A stretch of 56,280 nt of DNA from an uncultured Clostridia bacterium (GTDB lineage Bacteria > Bacillota > Clostridia > TANB77 > CAG-508). Location of the stretch: contig CAKPNI010000009.1 in assembly GCA_934168355.1 (NCBI GenBank), positions 1 to 56,280 on the forward strand, given 5' to 3'. Below, one piece after another: positions 17,003 to 26,462 of this stretch. Within the stretch, counting starts at the first letter, position 1, and each line of letters begins with the position of its first letter. The translations under genes were made by a program, and so were the position numbers. Under the pieces are notes generated by a model. That model searched no databases, was not told where the DNA came from, and worked only from the letters and a program-made list of their open reading frames with translations.

Positions 17003-18049
17003 TTAGTACACATAATTTTGCGGATTATAAGCCACACCATTTACTCTAATCTCAAAATGTAAATGTGGTCCAGTTGAATTTCCTGTTGACCCAACTGCAG
17101 ATATTGTTTGTCCCTGAGAAACAGTTTGTCCACTTGAAACATAAATTTTACTACAATGTCCATAATATGTTTGTACACCATTTGAATGTTGTACTACAAC
17201 CAAATTTCCAAGAGAACCTTTATATCCTGCCCATATTACAGTACCAGATGCCGCAACTTTCACAGGTGTTCCAGAAGATGCTCCTATATCTAGCCCTGTA
17301 TGAGCCCCTGACCTAATACTACTTACAGAACCAAATCTTGAAGTTATTGTTCCTGTAATAGGTTTTATAAGATTTATACCTAGTGATGCTGTTGTTCTTG
17401 ACATATTTCTAGAAGTTGAAAATCCTGCTGCATTTCCACTACTTTTTGATGATATTTTTGATGTACTACTATTTGATGATGCCACCTTAACAACAGGTTT
17501 CTCAACTTTTTTCTCTTCATATAAACTTTCAATTGCTTCGTCTTTATCTACGCAATCAGCAAACTCAGTATCATATTTTTCTATAATTTGTATATTATCT
17601 GCATTTTCACTATTTTTATCTTTTAGTCCTTGCACTACTTCTTCAGCTGTTGAAAAATCAGCTACACTAAGTTTTTCCTCATTGTCATCTAAAATTGCAT
17701 AGTATTTGTAATATGTAGTTCCATTTTCTGCAACTTTTTCAAATATTTCTTCATCATTTGTAGTTATTCCTCTTTTTAATAAACACAAATCATATTTAGG
17801 CATACTATCTAATTCTACAAAAGCTACATTTTTATTATCTCCATTGCCATTTTCTACATATTCATCGATTCTCTCTTGCAATTTGCTCTTCTGTGTACAA
17901 TACCCAATAAGCTTGCCATCTAAAGTAACACTATATATAGGTTTATATAATAAACTTACTGCCCCAACAATAAGAAATGTTGCTATACTTACTAATATAA
18001 AGAATTTCATGGATGTCCTTACTTTGATAAGTACATTTTTCATTACCAT
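17003..18049 (-). CDS. M23 family peptidase (LytM-type), membrane anchored
   Basis: One N-terminal membrane segment (about 15-36) and a middle region of about 160 residues precede a Ser/Lys-rich linker (SSNSSTSKISSKSS). The C-terminal M23 domain (about 235-348) has its zinc and catalytic motifs: AHTGLDIG, YYGHCS and PHLHFEIRVNG. Such enzymes cut peptide cross-links in peptidoglycan, or are inactive activators when residues are missing; here all are present. GGAGAG lies just before two candidate starts, ATG 18049 and ATG 18043; I give the former. The middle region ends near KYDTEFADCVDKDEA and resembles the SpoIIQ/YycI-like stalks of other surface peptidases. Confidence 0.88.
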   Translation of the reverse strand: MVMKNVLIKVRTSMKFFILVSIATFLIVGAVSLLYKPIYSVTLDGKLIGYCTQKSKLQERIDEYVENGNGDNKNVAFVELDSMPKYDLCLLKRGITTNDEEIFEKVAENGTTYYKYYAILDDNEEKLSVADFSTAEEVVQGLKDKNSENADNIQIIEKYDTEFADCVDKDEAIESLYEEKKVEKPVVKVASSNSSTSKISSKSSGNAAGFSTSRNMSRTTASLGINLIKPITGTITSRFGSVSSIRSGAHTGLDIGASSGTPVKVAASGTVIWAGYKGSLGNLVVVQHSNGVQTYYGHCSKIYVSSGQTVSQGQTISAVGSTGNSTGPHLHFEIRVNGVAYNPQNYVY

Positions 18050-18196
18050 ATCTCTCCTAATACTCAAAATTTTTTATATTTTATACCATGTTTCCATTTT
18101 TTTCAATAATCAAATCTCCCTACTTATCTTCCATTTTCTTAAAATTCTTTTAAATTTCTTTATTTTTATGTCTAAATTACATACTTTATTTTAAAA

Positions 18197-20515
18197 CTAT
18201 ATAATCTCAAGCTTAGCAAACTTAGCCATAAGCCTCTTATGTCCTACTTTATCAAAGCTTATATCTACTTTTAAATCTTCTCCCTCTGGTTCAGTTTTAG
18301 TAATAACTCCTTCCCCAAACTTTTTATGGAATACTCTAACACCAGCAGTGTACTTAGATAAGTCTACATTAGCTGAACTTGCAGATTTTCCAAGTCCATT
18401 TAAGAAACTTTCTGCAGACCTTCCGAAACTTGAACTTGCTTTTCCAAAAACTGAACTTGCTGCTGCAACAGTTTTATTTGCCACATCATTAATATTATAA
18501 GATTTAATTTTTCCTGCACCGTTCTTGTTTCCATAAGTCCATGCATATTCTCTTTCTTCTCTTTGCTTTTTGATTCCTGTTCCAAATGCATCATCATATC
18601 CATCTAATAGTTCTTGCGGGATTTCTTCTAAAAATCTCGATGGTGCATTACAGCTTGTAGAACCAAAAACTGTTCTCATTTTACTACAAGTTAAAAATAA
18701 ATTTTCTCTTGCTCTAGTAACACCAACATAGCATAAACGTCTTTCTTCTTCTATTTCTTCAGGTTCTCCTATTGACCTAAATCCCGGAAATATTCCCTCT
18801 TCCATTCCAACTAAAAATACGACTGGGAATTCCAACCCTTTGGCACTATGAAGTGTCATAAGAGTTACAGAATCTTCTGTTTCTTCTACATTGTCTATAT
18901 CTGAAGATAAAGTCATTCCCTCTAGGAAATCTTGTAAAGTATTTTCTGCCTCTTCGTTTTCAAATTCCATAGCAACTGTTAAGAATTCGTCTAAGTTTTC
19001 TAGTCTGTTTTCAGCTTCTATTGTTTTTTCTTCTTCTAATGCCTTAATATAACCTGATTTTTTAAGCATATATTTTATAAACTCTGATACAGACATTGTA
19101 TCTTTTTTTGCTTTTGCATCTTCAATTAAATCTACAAATTCCCTAGATTTTAAGTAAACTCTATTTAATCCATATAAATTTGCATCTTTTATTACTTCAA
19201 ACATAGATGTTTCATGAAGATTTGCCATTTGTTCTACTTGGTCTAAACTTGTTTTTCCTATTCCTCTTTTAGGTTCATTTATTACCCTTGTTAAACTCAA
19301 ATTATCTGATGGGTTTTGTGCTAATCTTAAGTATGAAATGATATCTTTAATTTCTTTTCTTTCATAGAATTTTAACCCTCCTACCATTTTGTACGGAATA
19401 GCTTCTCTTCTTAAAATATCTTCTATTGCTCTTGATTGTGTATTCATTCTATATAGGACTGCAAAATCTGAATATTTGTAATTTTCTTCTCTTTTTAGTC
19501 TTGAAATTTGCTCTACAATAAATGATGCTTCATCATATTCGTTATCAGCTGAATACACCTTAGGTAAAGACCCCTCTCCATTTTGTGTCCATAATTTTTT
19601 ATCATATTTTGTTTCATTATTTTTTATTATGGCATTTGCAGCTTTTAGGATATTTCCTGTACATCTATAGTTTTGCTCTAGTTTTATTATTTTTGTGTTT
19701 TTGAAGTCTTTTTCAAAATTTAATATGTTTGATATGTCTGCTCCTCTAAATGAGTATATTCCTTGGTCATTATCTCCAACTACTGTAATATTTTGATTTA
19801 CTTCTGCAAGCATTTTTACAAGTGTAAATTGAGATTTGTTTGTATCTTGATATTCGTCTACTAATACATATCTAAATTTTGATGAATAGTAATTTGCTAT
19901 TTCTGGCTTTTCACTAAATATTTTTATTGTGAAATTGATTATATCGTCAAAATCTATCGCATTATTTTCTTTTAGTCTTTTTTGATATAGTTCATAAACT
20001 GTTGCTATCCTTTCTCTTCTAAAATCTCCATGTACCTTAAACGCATATTCCCCCGGCTCTAACATGTCATTTTTAGCATTGCTTATTTCTGCTTGTACAG
20101 ATTTTTCCGAAAATTGCTTGTCATCTATATTTAATTCTTTTAAACATTTTTTTATTAGTGATTTTTGGTCAGATGTATCAAATATTATAAATGAACTATC
20201 ATATCCTATTTGGTCTATATGTTTTCTAAGTATTCTTACACATATTGAGTGAAATGTGCCCATCCATATGTCTTTTGCTGTTTCTCCAACTAGCCCTGCT
20301 ATTCTTTCTTTCATTTCATTTGCAGCTTTGTTTGTAAATGTTATTGCTAGTATATTCCATGGTAACACATTCTTTTCTTGTATTAAATATGCTATTTTGT
20401 GTGTTAATACTTTTGTTTTTCCACTTCCAGCTCCTGCTATTACTAACACTGGTCCATCTGTATTTACTACTGCTTCGTATTGTTTATCATTTAATCCTTT
20501 TAATATTTCTTGCAT
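18197..20515 (-). CDS. pcrA: ATP-dependent DNA helicase PcrA (UvrD family)
   Basis: This SF1A helicase unwinds DNA in repair and rolling-circle replication. Motifs appear in order: LNDKQYEAV (Q motif), VIAGAGSGKTKVLTHK (Walker A), LAITFTNKAANEM (Ia), VLVDEYQDTN (II), VVGDNDQGIYSFRGAD (III), LEQNYRC (IV), TLHSAKGLEF (V) and LCYVGVTRAR (VI). The C-terminus ends with a small Tudor-like domain (GVRVFHKKFGEGVITK), as is usual for PcrA. The 772 residues fit the family. The start follows AAAAAGGAG. It has no CGG codon. Confidence 0.95.
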   Translation of the reverse strand: MQEILKGLNDKQYEAVVNTDGPVLVIAGAGSGKTKVLTHKIAYLIQEKNVLPWNILAITFTNKAANEMKERIAGLVGETAKDIWMGTFHSICVRILRKHIDQIGYDSSFIIFDTSDQKSLIKKCLKELNIDDKQFSEKSVQAEISNAKNDMLEPGEYAFKVHGDFRRERIATVYELYQKRLKENNAIDFDDIINFTIKIFSEKPEIANYYSSKFRYVLVDEYQDTNKSQFTLVKMLAEVNQNITVVGDNDQGIYSFRGADISNILNFEKDFKNTKIIKLEQNYRCTGNILKAANAIIKNNETKYDKKLWTQNGEGSLPKVYSADNEYDEASFIVEQISRLKREENYKYSDFAVLYRMNTQSRAIEDILRREAIPYKMVGGLKFYERKEIKDIISYLRLAQNPSDNLSLTRVINEPKRGIGKTSLDQVEQMANLHETSMFEVIKDANLYGLNRVYLKSREFVDLIEDAKAKKDTMSVSEFIKYMLKKSGYIKALEEEKTIEAENRLENLDEFLTVAMEFENEEAENTLQDFLEGMTLSSDIDNVEETEDSVTLMTLHSAKGLEFPVVFLVGMEEGIFPGFRSIGEPEEIEEERRLCYVGVTRARENLFLTCSKMRTVFGSTSCNAPSRFLEEIPQELLDGYDDAFGTGIKKQREEREYAWTYGNKNGAGKIKSYNINDVANKTVAAASSVFGKASSSFGRSAESFLNGLGKSASSANVDLSKYTAGVRVFHKKFGEGVITKTEPEGEDLKVDISFDKVGHKRLMAKFAKLEII

Positions 20516-20540
20516 TTATTTTTCTCCTTTTTTGTTCTTT

Positions 20541-20597
20541 TTGGACCGGTTCTTTTGTGAACATGTTCTTTAAAGAACCGGTCCCATTCGGACATTT
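20541..20597. repeat. GGGACCGGTTCTTTT palindromic repeat
   Basis: TTGGACCGGTTCTTTTGTGA on the left arm (20541-20560) pairs with the arm ending GAACCGGTCCCA (20575-20586). It lies between pcrA and the ZIP transporter. Confidence 0.75.
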
Positions 20598-20680
20598 TGT
20601 ATTATATATTTTTTGTTTTTCCTTGTCAATAGTTTACAAAATTTTGTTTGCAACATTAAATTTCGCAAACAATATGAAAA

Positions 20681-21416
20681 TTAAATTTTAGTCGCTAAAA
20701 TTCCGATAAGAAACCCCATCATATTTCCGAACAGCACTTATTCTTCCTTTATAAAGTTTATTAGATTCTGGAATTAGTTCTCCTGAAACTATATAAAGCA
20801 TAGCTCCAGCTGCAAAGCTTAAATTTATTGAGATGATAGTTTCAGAAATGCTTCCAATTATTGCTCCAAAGAAAGCTCCTATTCCGGTTGTAATTCCTGA
20901 TAGTATTACATAAAAAATAACTTTCCATATTGGCATTCCTCCGTTTTTCATAGGAACTGCCATTGATATTCCTTCTGGTATATCATGCAAGCAAATTGCT
21001 ATTGCTAAACCAATTCCCAATTTTGTTGATGCTTCAAAACCAGAGCCAATGGCTAATCCCTCTGGGAAATTGTGTATAGCTAAACCTATACTTACTATAA
21101 TTCCTGTTTTTAATAAATTATTTGTTTGTATTTCTCTTTTTTGATTAAATTTCTTACTTACCAATAAATCACAAAATATCATTGAAATTATTCCAAAAAT
21201 GATTCCTATTATCACAATTATTATATTGGCAATTCCTAGTGCTTCTGGTATTAAATCGAAACATATTATTGACATCATCAAGCCTGATGCAAATGATAGT
21301 ATAAAACTTAAAAATTTATTTGATACATTTTTGAAGAAACATCCTATTATTCCTCCAAGCGTTGTTCCAAATGTACCAAAAAATAAGCCTAATAGTGTGG
21401 TTTTTATTATATCCAT
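20681..21416 (-). CDS. ZIP family metal transporter, read through a +1 shift at CGGA
   Basis: This is a ZIP (ZupT-like) divalent-metal importer with eight membrane helices. HNFPEGLAIGSGF and HDIPEGISMAVPM are the paired metal-binding helices. In the zero frame the protein ends ELIPESNKLYKGRISAV, then a nonsense tail RKYDGVSYRNFSD stopping at 20688. Skipping the C of CGG (20729-20727) gives GNMMGFLIGILATKI and a stop at 20681. This is exactly the last membrane helix expected of the family (typically SALGNIIGF...). The corrected length is 244. This is the second of five CGGA breaks. The gene lies between two palindromic repeats. Confidence 0.85.
20726..20729 (-). other. Putative +1 recoding site CGGA in the ZIP transporter
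   Basis: GTT CGG AAA TAT in the zero frame becomes GTT GGA AAT ATG after the C is skipped, restoring the final membrane helix. The local context GTTCGGAAAT is the same as in nifS. Confidence 0.7.
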
Positions 21417-21476
21417 ATTTTCACCTCTATTAGACTTTATTATTATTTATGCAATTTTATTCATTTTTTCTCATAA

Positions 21477-21540
21477 AGACCGTTTCTTTTTCCATTGGGA
21501 CCGTTTCATTTCGCGAAAAGAAACGGTCCCAATGCGAAAA
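21477..21540. repeat. GGGACCGTTTCATTT palindromic repeat
   Basis: A partial arm (AGACCGTTTCTTTTTC) is followed by a full palindrome, TTGGGACCGTTTCATTTCGC with AAAAGAAACGGTCCCAATGC (21495-21534). It lies between the ZIP gene and yqeY. Confidence 0.75.
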
Positions 21541-21542
21541 AA

Positions 21543-21983
21543 TTATCCTAACAACTCTTTTACAACCTCATTAATAGCTCTACCATCAGCTGCTGCCCCA
21601 ATCTTAGCCTTAGCCTCTTTCATAACAGGTCCCATATCCTTCATTGAACTAGCACCAAGAGAAGCTATAACGTCTTTAACAATTTTCGTAATTTCATCTT
21701 TATTCAATTGTTTTGGCAAATATTTTTCCAAAACCTCAATTTCCTTATTTGTTTGTTCTATTAAATCATCTCTTCCGCCTTTTTCAAATTCTACTAAAGC
21801 ATCTTTTTTACCCTTAACCTCTTTAGCAATAATTTCAATTATTTTATTGTCATCAACTTCTATTCCCTTATCTTTTTCAATTTGTAAAATAGCTGCTCTT
21901 ACCATTTGAACAGTGTCCTTTTTTATTGTATTTTTTTCTTTCATTGCATCTTTTAAATCTTGCATTAATTCTTCTTTTAACAT
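21543..21983 (-). CDS. yqeY: GatB/YqeY domain protein
   Basis: This 146-residue YqeY-family protein is of the type related to the tail domain of the GatB amidotransferase subunit. Typical strings are LKDAMKEKNTIKKDTVQMVRAAI near the N-terminus, EIEVLEKYLPKQL in the middle, and PVMKEAKAKIGAAADGRAINEVVKELL at the end, the conserved helical core. It is thought to interact with tRNA or tRNA-modifying partners, but its exact role is unproven. AGAGGG precedes the start. It follows a 43-residue small gene and tatD closely, suggesting one transcript acpS-tatD-small gene-yqeY. Confidence 0.93.
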   Translation of the reverse strand: MLKEELMQDLKDAMKEKNTIKKDTVQMVRAAILQIEKDKGIEVDDNKIIEIIAKEVKGKKDALVEFEKGGRDDLIEQTNKEIEVLEKYLPKQLNKDEITKIVKDVIASLGASSMKDMGPVMKEAKAKIGAAADGRAINEVVKELLG

Positions 21984-22004
21984 TTTAAATCCCTCTTTCT
22001 AAAA

Positions 22005-22136
22005 TTATTTATTTTTCTCTTCTTCGTTCTCTTCTGTTGTTTCATAGCCTTTTCCTGTTTTGTTTAAAATTCCGTTTATACTGTTCATTATGTCCTCTAA
22101 ATTTTCATCAAAATCATCTCTTTTTACTTCTAGCAT
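22005..22136 (-). CDS. Small acidic protein, 43 residues
   Basis: The frame reads MLEVKRDDFDENLEDIMNSI and ends in a run of Glu and Lys. GGAG (22146-22149) lies nine bases before ATG 22136; the in-frame ATG at 22145 touches the site and is less likely. The good binding site, the tight fit between tatD (15 bases) and yqeY (21 bases), and the coding character support a real gene. I do not recognise a family. Its low complexity and charge suggest a small helical adaptor. Confidence 0.55.
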   Translation of the reverse strand: MLEVKRDDFDENLEDIMNSINGILNKTGKGYETTEENEEEKNK

Positions 22137-22151
22137 TTTATTCATCTCCTT

Positions 22152-22934
22152 TTATTTATTTTCTAAAAATAATTTGGTTGCATTTTCAAAAGTTGCCTTT
22201 GCAATTACATCTAGCTCTTCTCCCTTAAATTCTGCTAATTTTTGAACTATATATTTTAAATTGCTTGAATCATTTCTTGTTCCCCTTACAGGCTCTGGTG
22301 CTAAGTAAGGTGAATCTGTTTCTATAAGCATTCTATCCATTGGCACCATTTCTACTATTTTAGGTGCATTTTTTGAACTTTTAAATGTACATGTTCCGCC
22401 AAATGCAATATACAAACCTGCTTCCAATCCGTGTCTTACAAGCTCTGGATTAAATGGACAACAATGTAATACTCCTGATTTTTTTAGCTTGTATTTTCTT
22501 ATTATTTCTATTGTATCGTCTATTGCTTCTCTTGAATGTATTGATATTGGCAAATTTAATTTGTTAGCTAATTCAATTTGCTTTATAAATGCTTCTTTTT
22601 GAATTTCTTTATTATCATTTCTCCAATAATAATCTAACCCAATTTCACCAATTGCTACATTTTTTTCGTTTGATAATGCTAATTCTTCAATTTTTTCTAT
22701 ACTTTTCCACAGTTCTTCCTCTTTTTGTGGAATCTCTTCTGGATGAATTCCAACTGCAGAATATATGAAGTCATATTTTTTTGATAGTTCTATTGCTTTT
22801 TTTGATGTTTCTATATTACACCCCATATTTATACATTTTGCCACACCTTCATTTTGCATTTTCTGAACTACCTGTTCTCTATCTTCATCAAATTTTTCAT
22901 CATCTAGGTGCATATGTGTATCAAAGTATTCCAT
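22152..22934 (-). CDS. tatD: TatD family DNase
   Basis: This is a metal-dependent TIM-barrel hydrolase of the TatD family (3'-5' DNase and D-aminoacyl-tRNA-like activities are known in the family). The metal ligands are visible: FDTHMHLDDEKF (HxH) near residue 6, AIGEIGLDYY (Glu) near 95, LPISIHSREA (His) near 130, GVLHCCPF (His) near 155, and IETDSPYLAPEP (Asp) near 205. At 260 residues it is normal. An acpS gene lies 60 bases upstream on the same strand. Confidence 0.94.
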   Translation of the reverse strand: MEYFDTHMHLDDEKFDEDREQVVQKMQNEGVAKCINMGCNIETSKKAIELSKKYDFIYSAVGIHPEEIPQKEEELWKSIEKIEELALSNEKNVAIGEIGLDYYWRNDNKEIQKEAFIKQIELANKLNLPISIHSREAIDDTIEIIRKYKLKKSGVLHCCPFNPELVRHGLEAGLYIAFGGTCTFKSSKNAPKIVEMVPMDRMLIETDSPYLAPEPVRGTRNDSSNLKYIVQKLAEFKGEELDVIAKATFENATKLFLENK

Positions 22935-22994
22935 TTTCGCTCATCATATCCTTTCTTCCTTATCACGGTTGTATTTGTCCATCTGCCCATAAAA

Positions 22995-23369
22995 CTATTT
23001 ATACAAAACTGTCACATTAGCTACCGCATAATCTTTACAATGTGATATGCTTACATCTACATTTTCTACTTTTTTATCTTTTAGAAATAATATTTCTGTC
23101 TTAGGTCTTCCCTGTTCGTCATTTACAGTTTCTACATCTTTCCATGATATAGCAAATTTATCTTCTACACCTTCAGATACTGCTTTAAAAGCTGCTTCTT
23201 TTACTGCAAATCTGGCTGCATAGTGTTGATATTTGTTTTTTCCCTTGCTTTCACAGTATTCTATTTCTTTTTTGGTATATACTTTGTTTAAAAACGCATC
23301 TCCTAATTTTTCTATACTATCTTGTATTCTACTTATTTCTATTATATCTACTCCACATTTAACTTTCAT
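22995..23369 (-). CDS. acpS: Holo-[acyl-carrier-protein] synthase
   Basis: AcpS transfers phosphopantetheine from CoA to acyl carrier protein. GVDIIEISRIQ at the start supplies the Mg-binding aspartate, and KYQHYAARFAVKEAAFKAV the conserved F-(A/S)-x-KEA motif. VDVSISHCKDYAVANV is the C-terminal block. The 124 residues from ATG 23369 match the family; this ATG has AAAGG seven bases upstream, whereas the earlier ATG at 23384 has no site. A 23-base tandem repeat array lies upstream. Confidence 0.94.
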   Translation of the reverse strand: MKVKCGVDIIEISRIQDSIEKLGDAFLNKVYTKKEIEYCESKGKNKYQHYAARFAVKEAAFKAVSEGVEDKFAISWKDVETVNDEQGRPKTEILFLKDKKVENVDVSISHCKDYAVANVTVLYK

Positions 23370-23410
23370 ATTTTTACCTTTCATTTTACAATATGTATTA
23401 TACTATACCA

Positions 23411-23494
23411 TTGGTTAATTTTCAAGAATTTTATTGGACGATTTTCAAGGTTTTTGTTGGTACATTTTCAAGAGTTTTATTGGTTAATTTTCAA
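23411..23494. repeat. Tandem 23-base repeat, about 3.6 units
   Basis: Units start at 23411, 23434, 23457 and 23480 and share the form TTGGnnnATTTTCAAGnnTTT. The units diverge at three to five positions. The array lies between the 411-residue protein gene and acpS and has no coding frame of note. Repeated binding sites or simple slippage are both possible. Confidence 0.75.
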
Positions 23495-23524
23495 AAAAGA
23501 GAAAGGAGTAAATTTCCTTTCCCA

Positions 23525-24760
23525 TCAATTTAAGCTAATTATCAAATTAATAATATTAAACACCAATGTTGCCACCAAAACTAGCACAATAAGGCCAGTT
23601 AATTTCTCATTTTTTTCAATCTTTAATTCACTATATAAAATATTATATTTATTTTTTACATCGTTATACAATTTTTCAATTTCTAAAACATCCTTAATAT
23701 AAGTATAATACAAGCTTCCCATATCATCTGATGTGATTTCTTGTATCCATAATTTTTTGGTAAAATCTATAAATTTTTTTCTAGTAATTTCAATCTCTTT
23801 TCCCTCTTTGAATTCATAATTTAACTTTTTCAAATAAACCTTTAAATACAAAGAAAGTATATATGTATAAAAATATTGATTTTCATATTCAGCTGGTAAA
23901 ACTGTATAATTATTTATATCACAATCTGAGCTTAAAAGATTTACACCAAGCTTAGAAATTCCAACTTTTGCATACTTAGAAAGCCCAATAACTTTCGAAT
24001 TTTCGCACATTACAGAATTTGTGTTACTATCATTTGATAATATATTTACATATTTTAAAAATTCGTTTTTAATATTATCAAATGAACTACTTACATTCCA
24101 TGCATCTTGTTTTATACATGTATAAGAATATGTATAAAATCTTTCAATATCTAAATTTAATTTTAATGACTCTATATTAGGTCCTGTAATTTTACTTATA
24201 AAATCTTGTATCGCTTCTATATTCTCAAAAGAATCTGCTTGAACTCTTATATTTTCATAATTTTTAAGGTTATTCCCCTCTTGGTTAATGTCTCTAAATT
24301 TATAGTTAAAATTTAAAACATCTGAAAACTCTTCGTTTCCTTCTATGTTTGTTTTTAAATATAAAAAACAAATTCCAGTATTAAATAAAACTACTCCTAT
24401 TTTTTGTATTTTGAAAAATATACTATTTTCATCTACCGTTTTCCCCTGAATATCCTGCCCTAACTCATATTCAAATGTTACACTTGGATATCTACTTAAA
24501 ACTGCCGCTCTTGTTTCTATTGGTAATTCATCAAATTTTGTCTTTTTGTTTCTATCTTCTAATTCAAATGTTTTAAATAGAAAATCTTTTATTCTTGGTA
24601 AGAAATGAGTGTATATTTCTAAGTCTTTTTCTTTTTGAAATATTCTTAGTTTAAATCTTTGGTCTTTTAATAATTTTAGTATATATTTGGTATATTTATT
24701 TTCTTTCATTGTGAAAGTGTGTATAAAGTATGTATATTGATATCTCGTCTTTAGCTCCAT
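23525..24760 (-). CDS. Hypothetical protein with C-terminal membrane anchor
   Basis: The protein has 411 residues with a mostly soluble, mixed alpha/beta body. A Lys/Glu-rich helical stretch (about 365-390) leads into one C-terminal membrane segment (GLIVLVLVATLVFNIINLII). The arrangement of a large domain, a coiled linker and a tail anchor recalls CorA-like or tail-anchored sensor proteins, but no family motif such as GMN is present, so I do not assign one. The start follows AAAAGGAG. A palindromic repeat lies immediately upstream. It appears to be transcribed alone. Confidence 0.75.
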   Translation of the reverse strand: MELKTRYQYTYFIHTFTMKENKYTKYILKLLKDQRFKLRIFQKEKDLEIYTHFLPRIKDFLFKTFELEDRNKKTKFDELPIETRAAVLSRYPSVTFEYELGQDIQGKTVDENSIFFKIQKIGVVLFNTGICFLYLKTNIEGNEEFSDVLNFNYKFRDINQEGNNLKNYENIRVQADSFENIEAIQDFISKITGPNIESLKLNLDIERFYTYSYTCIKQDAWNVSSSFDNIKNEFLKYVNILSNDSNTNSVMCENSKVIGLSKYAKVGISKLGVNLLSSDCDINNYTVLPAEYENQYFYTYILSLYLKVYLKKLNYEFKEGKEIEITRKKFIDFTKKLWIQEITSDDMGSLYYTYIKDVLEIEKLYNDVKNKYNILYSELKIEKNEKLTGLIVLVLVATLVFNIINLIISLN

Positions 24761-24775
24761 TTATTTTTCTCCTTT

Positions 24776-24823
24776 TTTCGCATTGGGACCGTATCATTTC
24801 GCGAAAAGAAACGATCCCAATAA
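24776..24823. repeat. GGGACCGTATCATTT palindromic repeat
   Basis: CATTGGGACCGTATCATTTC pairs with GAAAAGAAACGATCCCAATA around CGC. It lies between two minus-strand genes. Confidence 0.75.
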
Positions 24824-24828
24824 AAAAT

Positions 24829-26343
24829 TTATTTATCACAGTAGTAATTCATATTTAAATCTTGTCCTAAGTGCCATTTTCCAATAAAGTCTACGACTAA
24901 ATTGTTGTCTAAATTGTATATTGGTTCTACAACAGTATTTCCCTCTTTATCTATTGCTCCCCAAACTCCGTCTTTTTTTATAGCTGAATATCCATATTCA
25001 TTTTGTTCTCTTGCATCATCATATATGTAGTCTACAACTTTATTTCCTTTTGAATCTACATAGCCGTATTTTCCATCTTTTTTGCTTAAAAATAGGTTAT
25101 TTGATGGTAGTACATCTTTTACTTCTTTTTCCTCAAATTTGAAGTTATAGTATTTGTATTCTTCGCCTTGTTTTATTTTCATGTATCCATCATCTGTGTT
25201 AATTTCTGATAGGATTCCTTCTATTTTTGTTTCAAAGTTTGAGTTTAATATTTTTGAGTTATAGTTTTCATCTTCTGTTATATATATTCCTGCTTTTTTA
25301 TTGTATTTTATATCTTTATATTCAAATGATAATTTTTCATTTTTGTCTTGGTCTATCATTCCCATTTTTCCGTCTTTTTTTGCTGAATATATATCTGTAT
25401 TAATTTCTTTTAGATCTTCATATTCCGGAGCAATTTTTACATTTCCATCAAATTCCATTAAACCATATTTGTTTTGTTTTTTGTATATAATTCCTGAGTT
25501 TGTGATTTGTTTTATTTCGTCGAATCCATCTGATAATATTTTGTTTCCTTGCTTATCAATTAATATTTGTTTTCCATTTTCTTTTGTTACAAAGTATTTT
25601 TCTCCATATATGTTTTCTATTTTTTCATAATTATTTTCTAATATTGTTTCTCCAGAAAAACTTATTATTCCATATTTATTTTCTGAATTTACTGTTATAT
25701 ATCCATTTTTGTAATCATCTCCAAAACTTTGGATGTCTAAATATTCTGTATCTATTATTTTACTTCCTTTGTCATTTAAAAGTCCTTTTTTACCGTCTTT
25801 TTCTACTATTATGCTATTTTCTATACCTGTTAGTGTTTCTATGTTGTCATATATTGTAGCTGCTAGCTCTTTTCCATCTAAGTCTATTAGTCCCCATTTT
25901 CCATCTTTTTGAACTTTTAGGACATTTTTTTCGTACCATAAATTTTCTGATTCATCATGATTTTCTAATGCTTCTATTTTTTCATAATTTGTTAGTATTT
26001 CCTCATTTTTGCTATTTATGGCTTTTGTTTTGTATGTTCCATCTTCTTCGTTTATATCATATGTACATAAAAATATATCTTTACTTTTGTCTATTATTAT
26101 TGGCATTTCTTGATACATTGGGTTTACTATTGTTTCTCCCTTTGAGTCAACTATTCCCCATTTGTTTTCACTGTATAGTGCAAAGTAATCTGTTTTCTCT
26201 AGTGTTTTTGTGTTTTTTGCTTTTGTTAATAATTTTCTTACCGCAATTATTGCTATTATTATTACAATAAATGCTATTATAACTGCAAATACCTTTTTGT
26301 AGTTTAGTTTGGCTTCACTGTCATATCTTCTACCTTTGCTCAT
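24829..26343 (-). CDS. WG-repeat protein, membrane anchored (first of two)
   Basis: A short basic N-terminus and one membrane segment (about 17-36) precede about 450 residues of WG repeats. The recurring pattern is a G-I/L-x-D-x-x-G-x-x-I/V core: WGIVDSKGETIVNPMY, WGLIDLDGKELAATIYD, YGIISFSGETIL, YGLMEFDGNVKIAPEYED, YGYVDSKGNKVVDYIYDD and WGAIDKEGNTVVEPIYN. I count at least nine units. WG repeats form beta-propeller-like or solenoid scaffolds; the role is probably surface binding, but no ligand is known. ATG 26343 follows TTGGAGGAAC and is preferred to the upstream frame. A paralogue lies at 30370-31893. Confidence 0.87.
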   Translation of the reverse strand: MSKGRRYDSEAKLNYKKVFAVIIAFIVIIIAIIAVRKLLTKAKNTKTLEKTDYFALYSENKWGIVDSKGETIVNPMYQEMPIIIDKSKDIFLCTYDINEEDGTYKTKAINSKNEEILTNYEKIEALENHDESENLWYEKNVLKVQKDGKWGLIDLDGKELAATIYDNIETLTGIENSIIVEKDGKKGLLNDKGSKIIDTEYLDIQSFGDDYKNGYITVNSENKYGIISFSGETILENNYEKIENIYGEKYFVTKENGKQILIDKQGNKILSDGFDEIKQITNSGIIYKKQNKYGLMEFDGNVKIAPEYEDLKEINTDIYSAKKDGKMGMIDQDKNEKLSFEYKDIKYNKKAGIYITEDENYNSKILNSNFETKIEGILSEINTDDGYMKIKQGEEYKYYNFKFEEKEVKDVLPSNNLFLSKKDGKYGYVDSKGNKVVDYIYDDAREQNEYGYSAIKKDGVWGAIDKEGNTVVEPIYNLDNNLVVDFIGKWHLGQDLNMNYYCDK

Positions 26344-26462
26344 TTTGTTCCTCCAATTATTATAATTTTTCAAGTTTATTCTACTATAAAAGTTTGGGGT
26401 TGTCAATTTTTCTGGAGGAGATTTTTTTATTATTGAAAATAAGCTGAAAATATACTTTCAGC

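Noticed and set aside
20726..20729. CGG reassigned to another amino acid
   Set aside because: Giving CGG any amino acid leaves the frame broken in all five genes; only skipping one base restores them.
23411..23494. CRISPR array
   Set aside because: The 23-base units are directly adjacent without spacers, and no cas genes are present.
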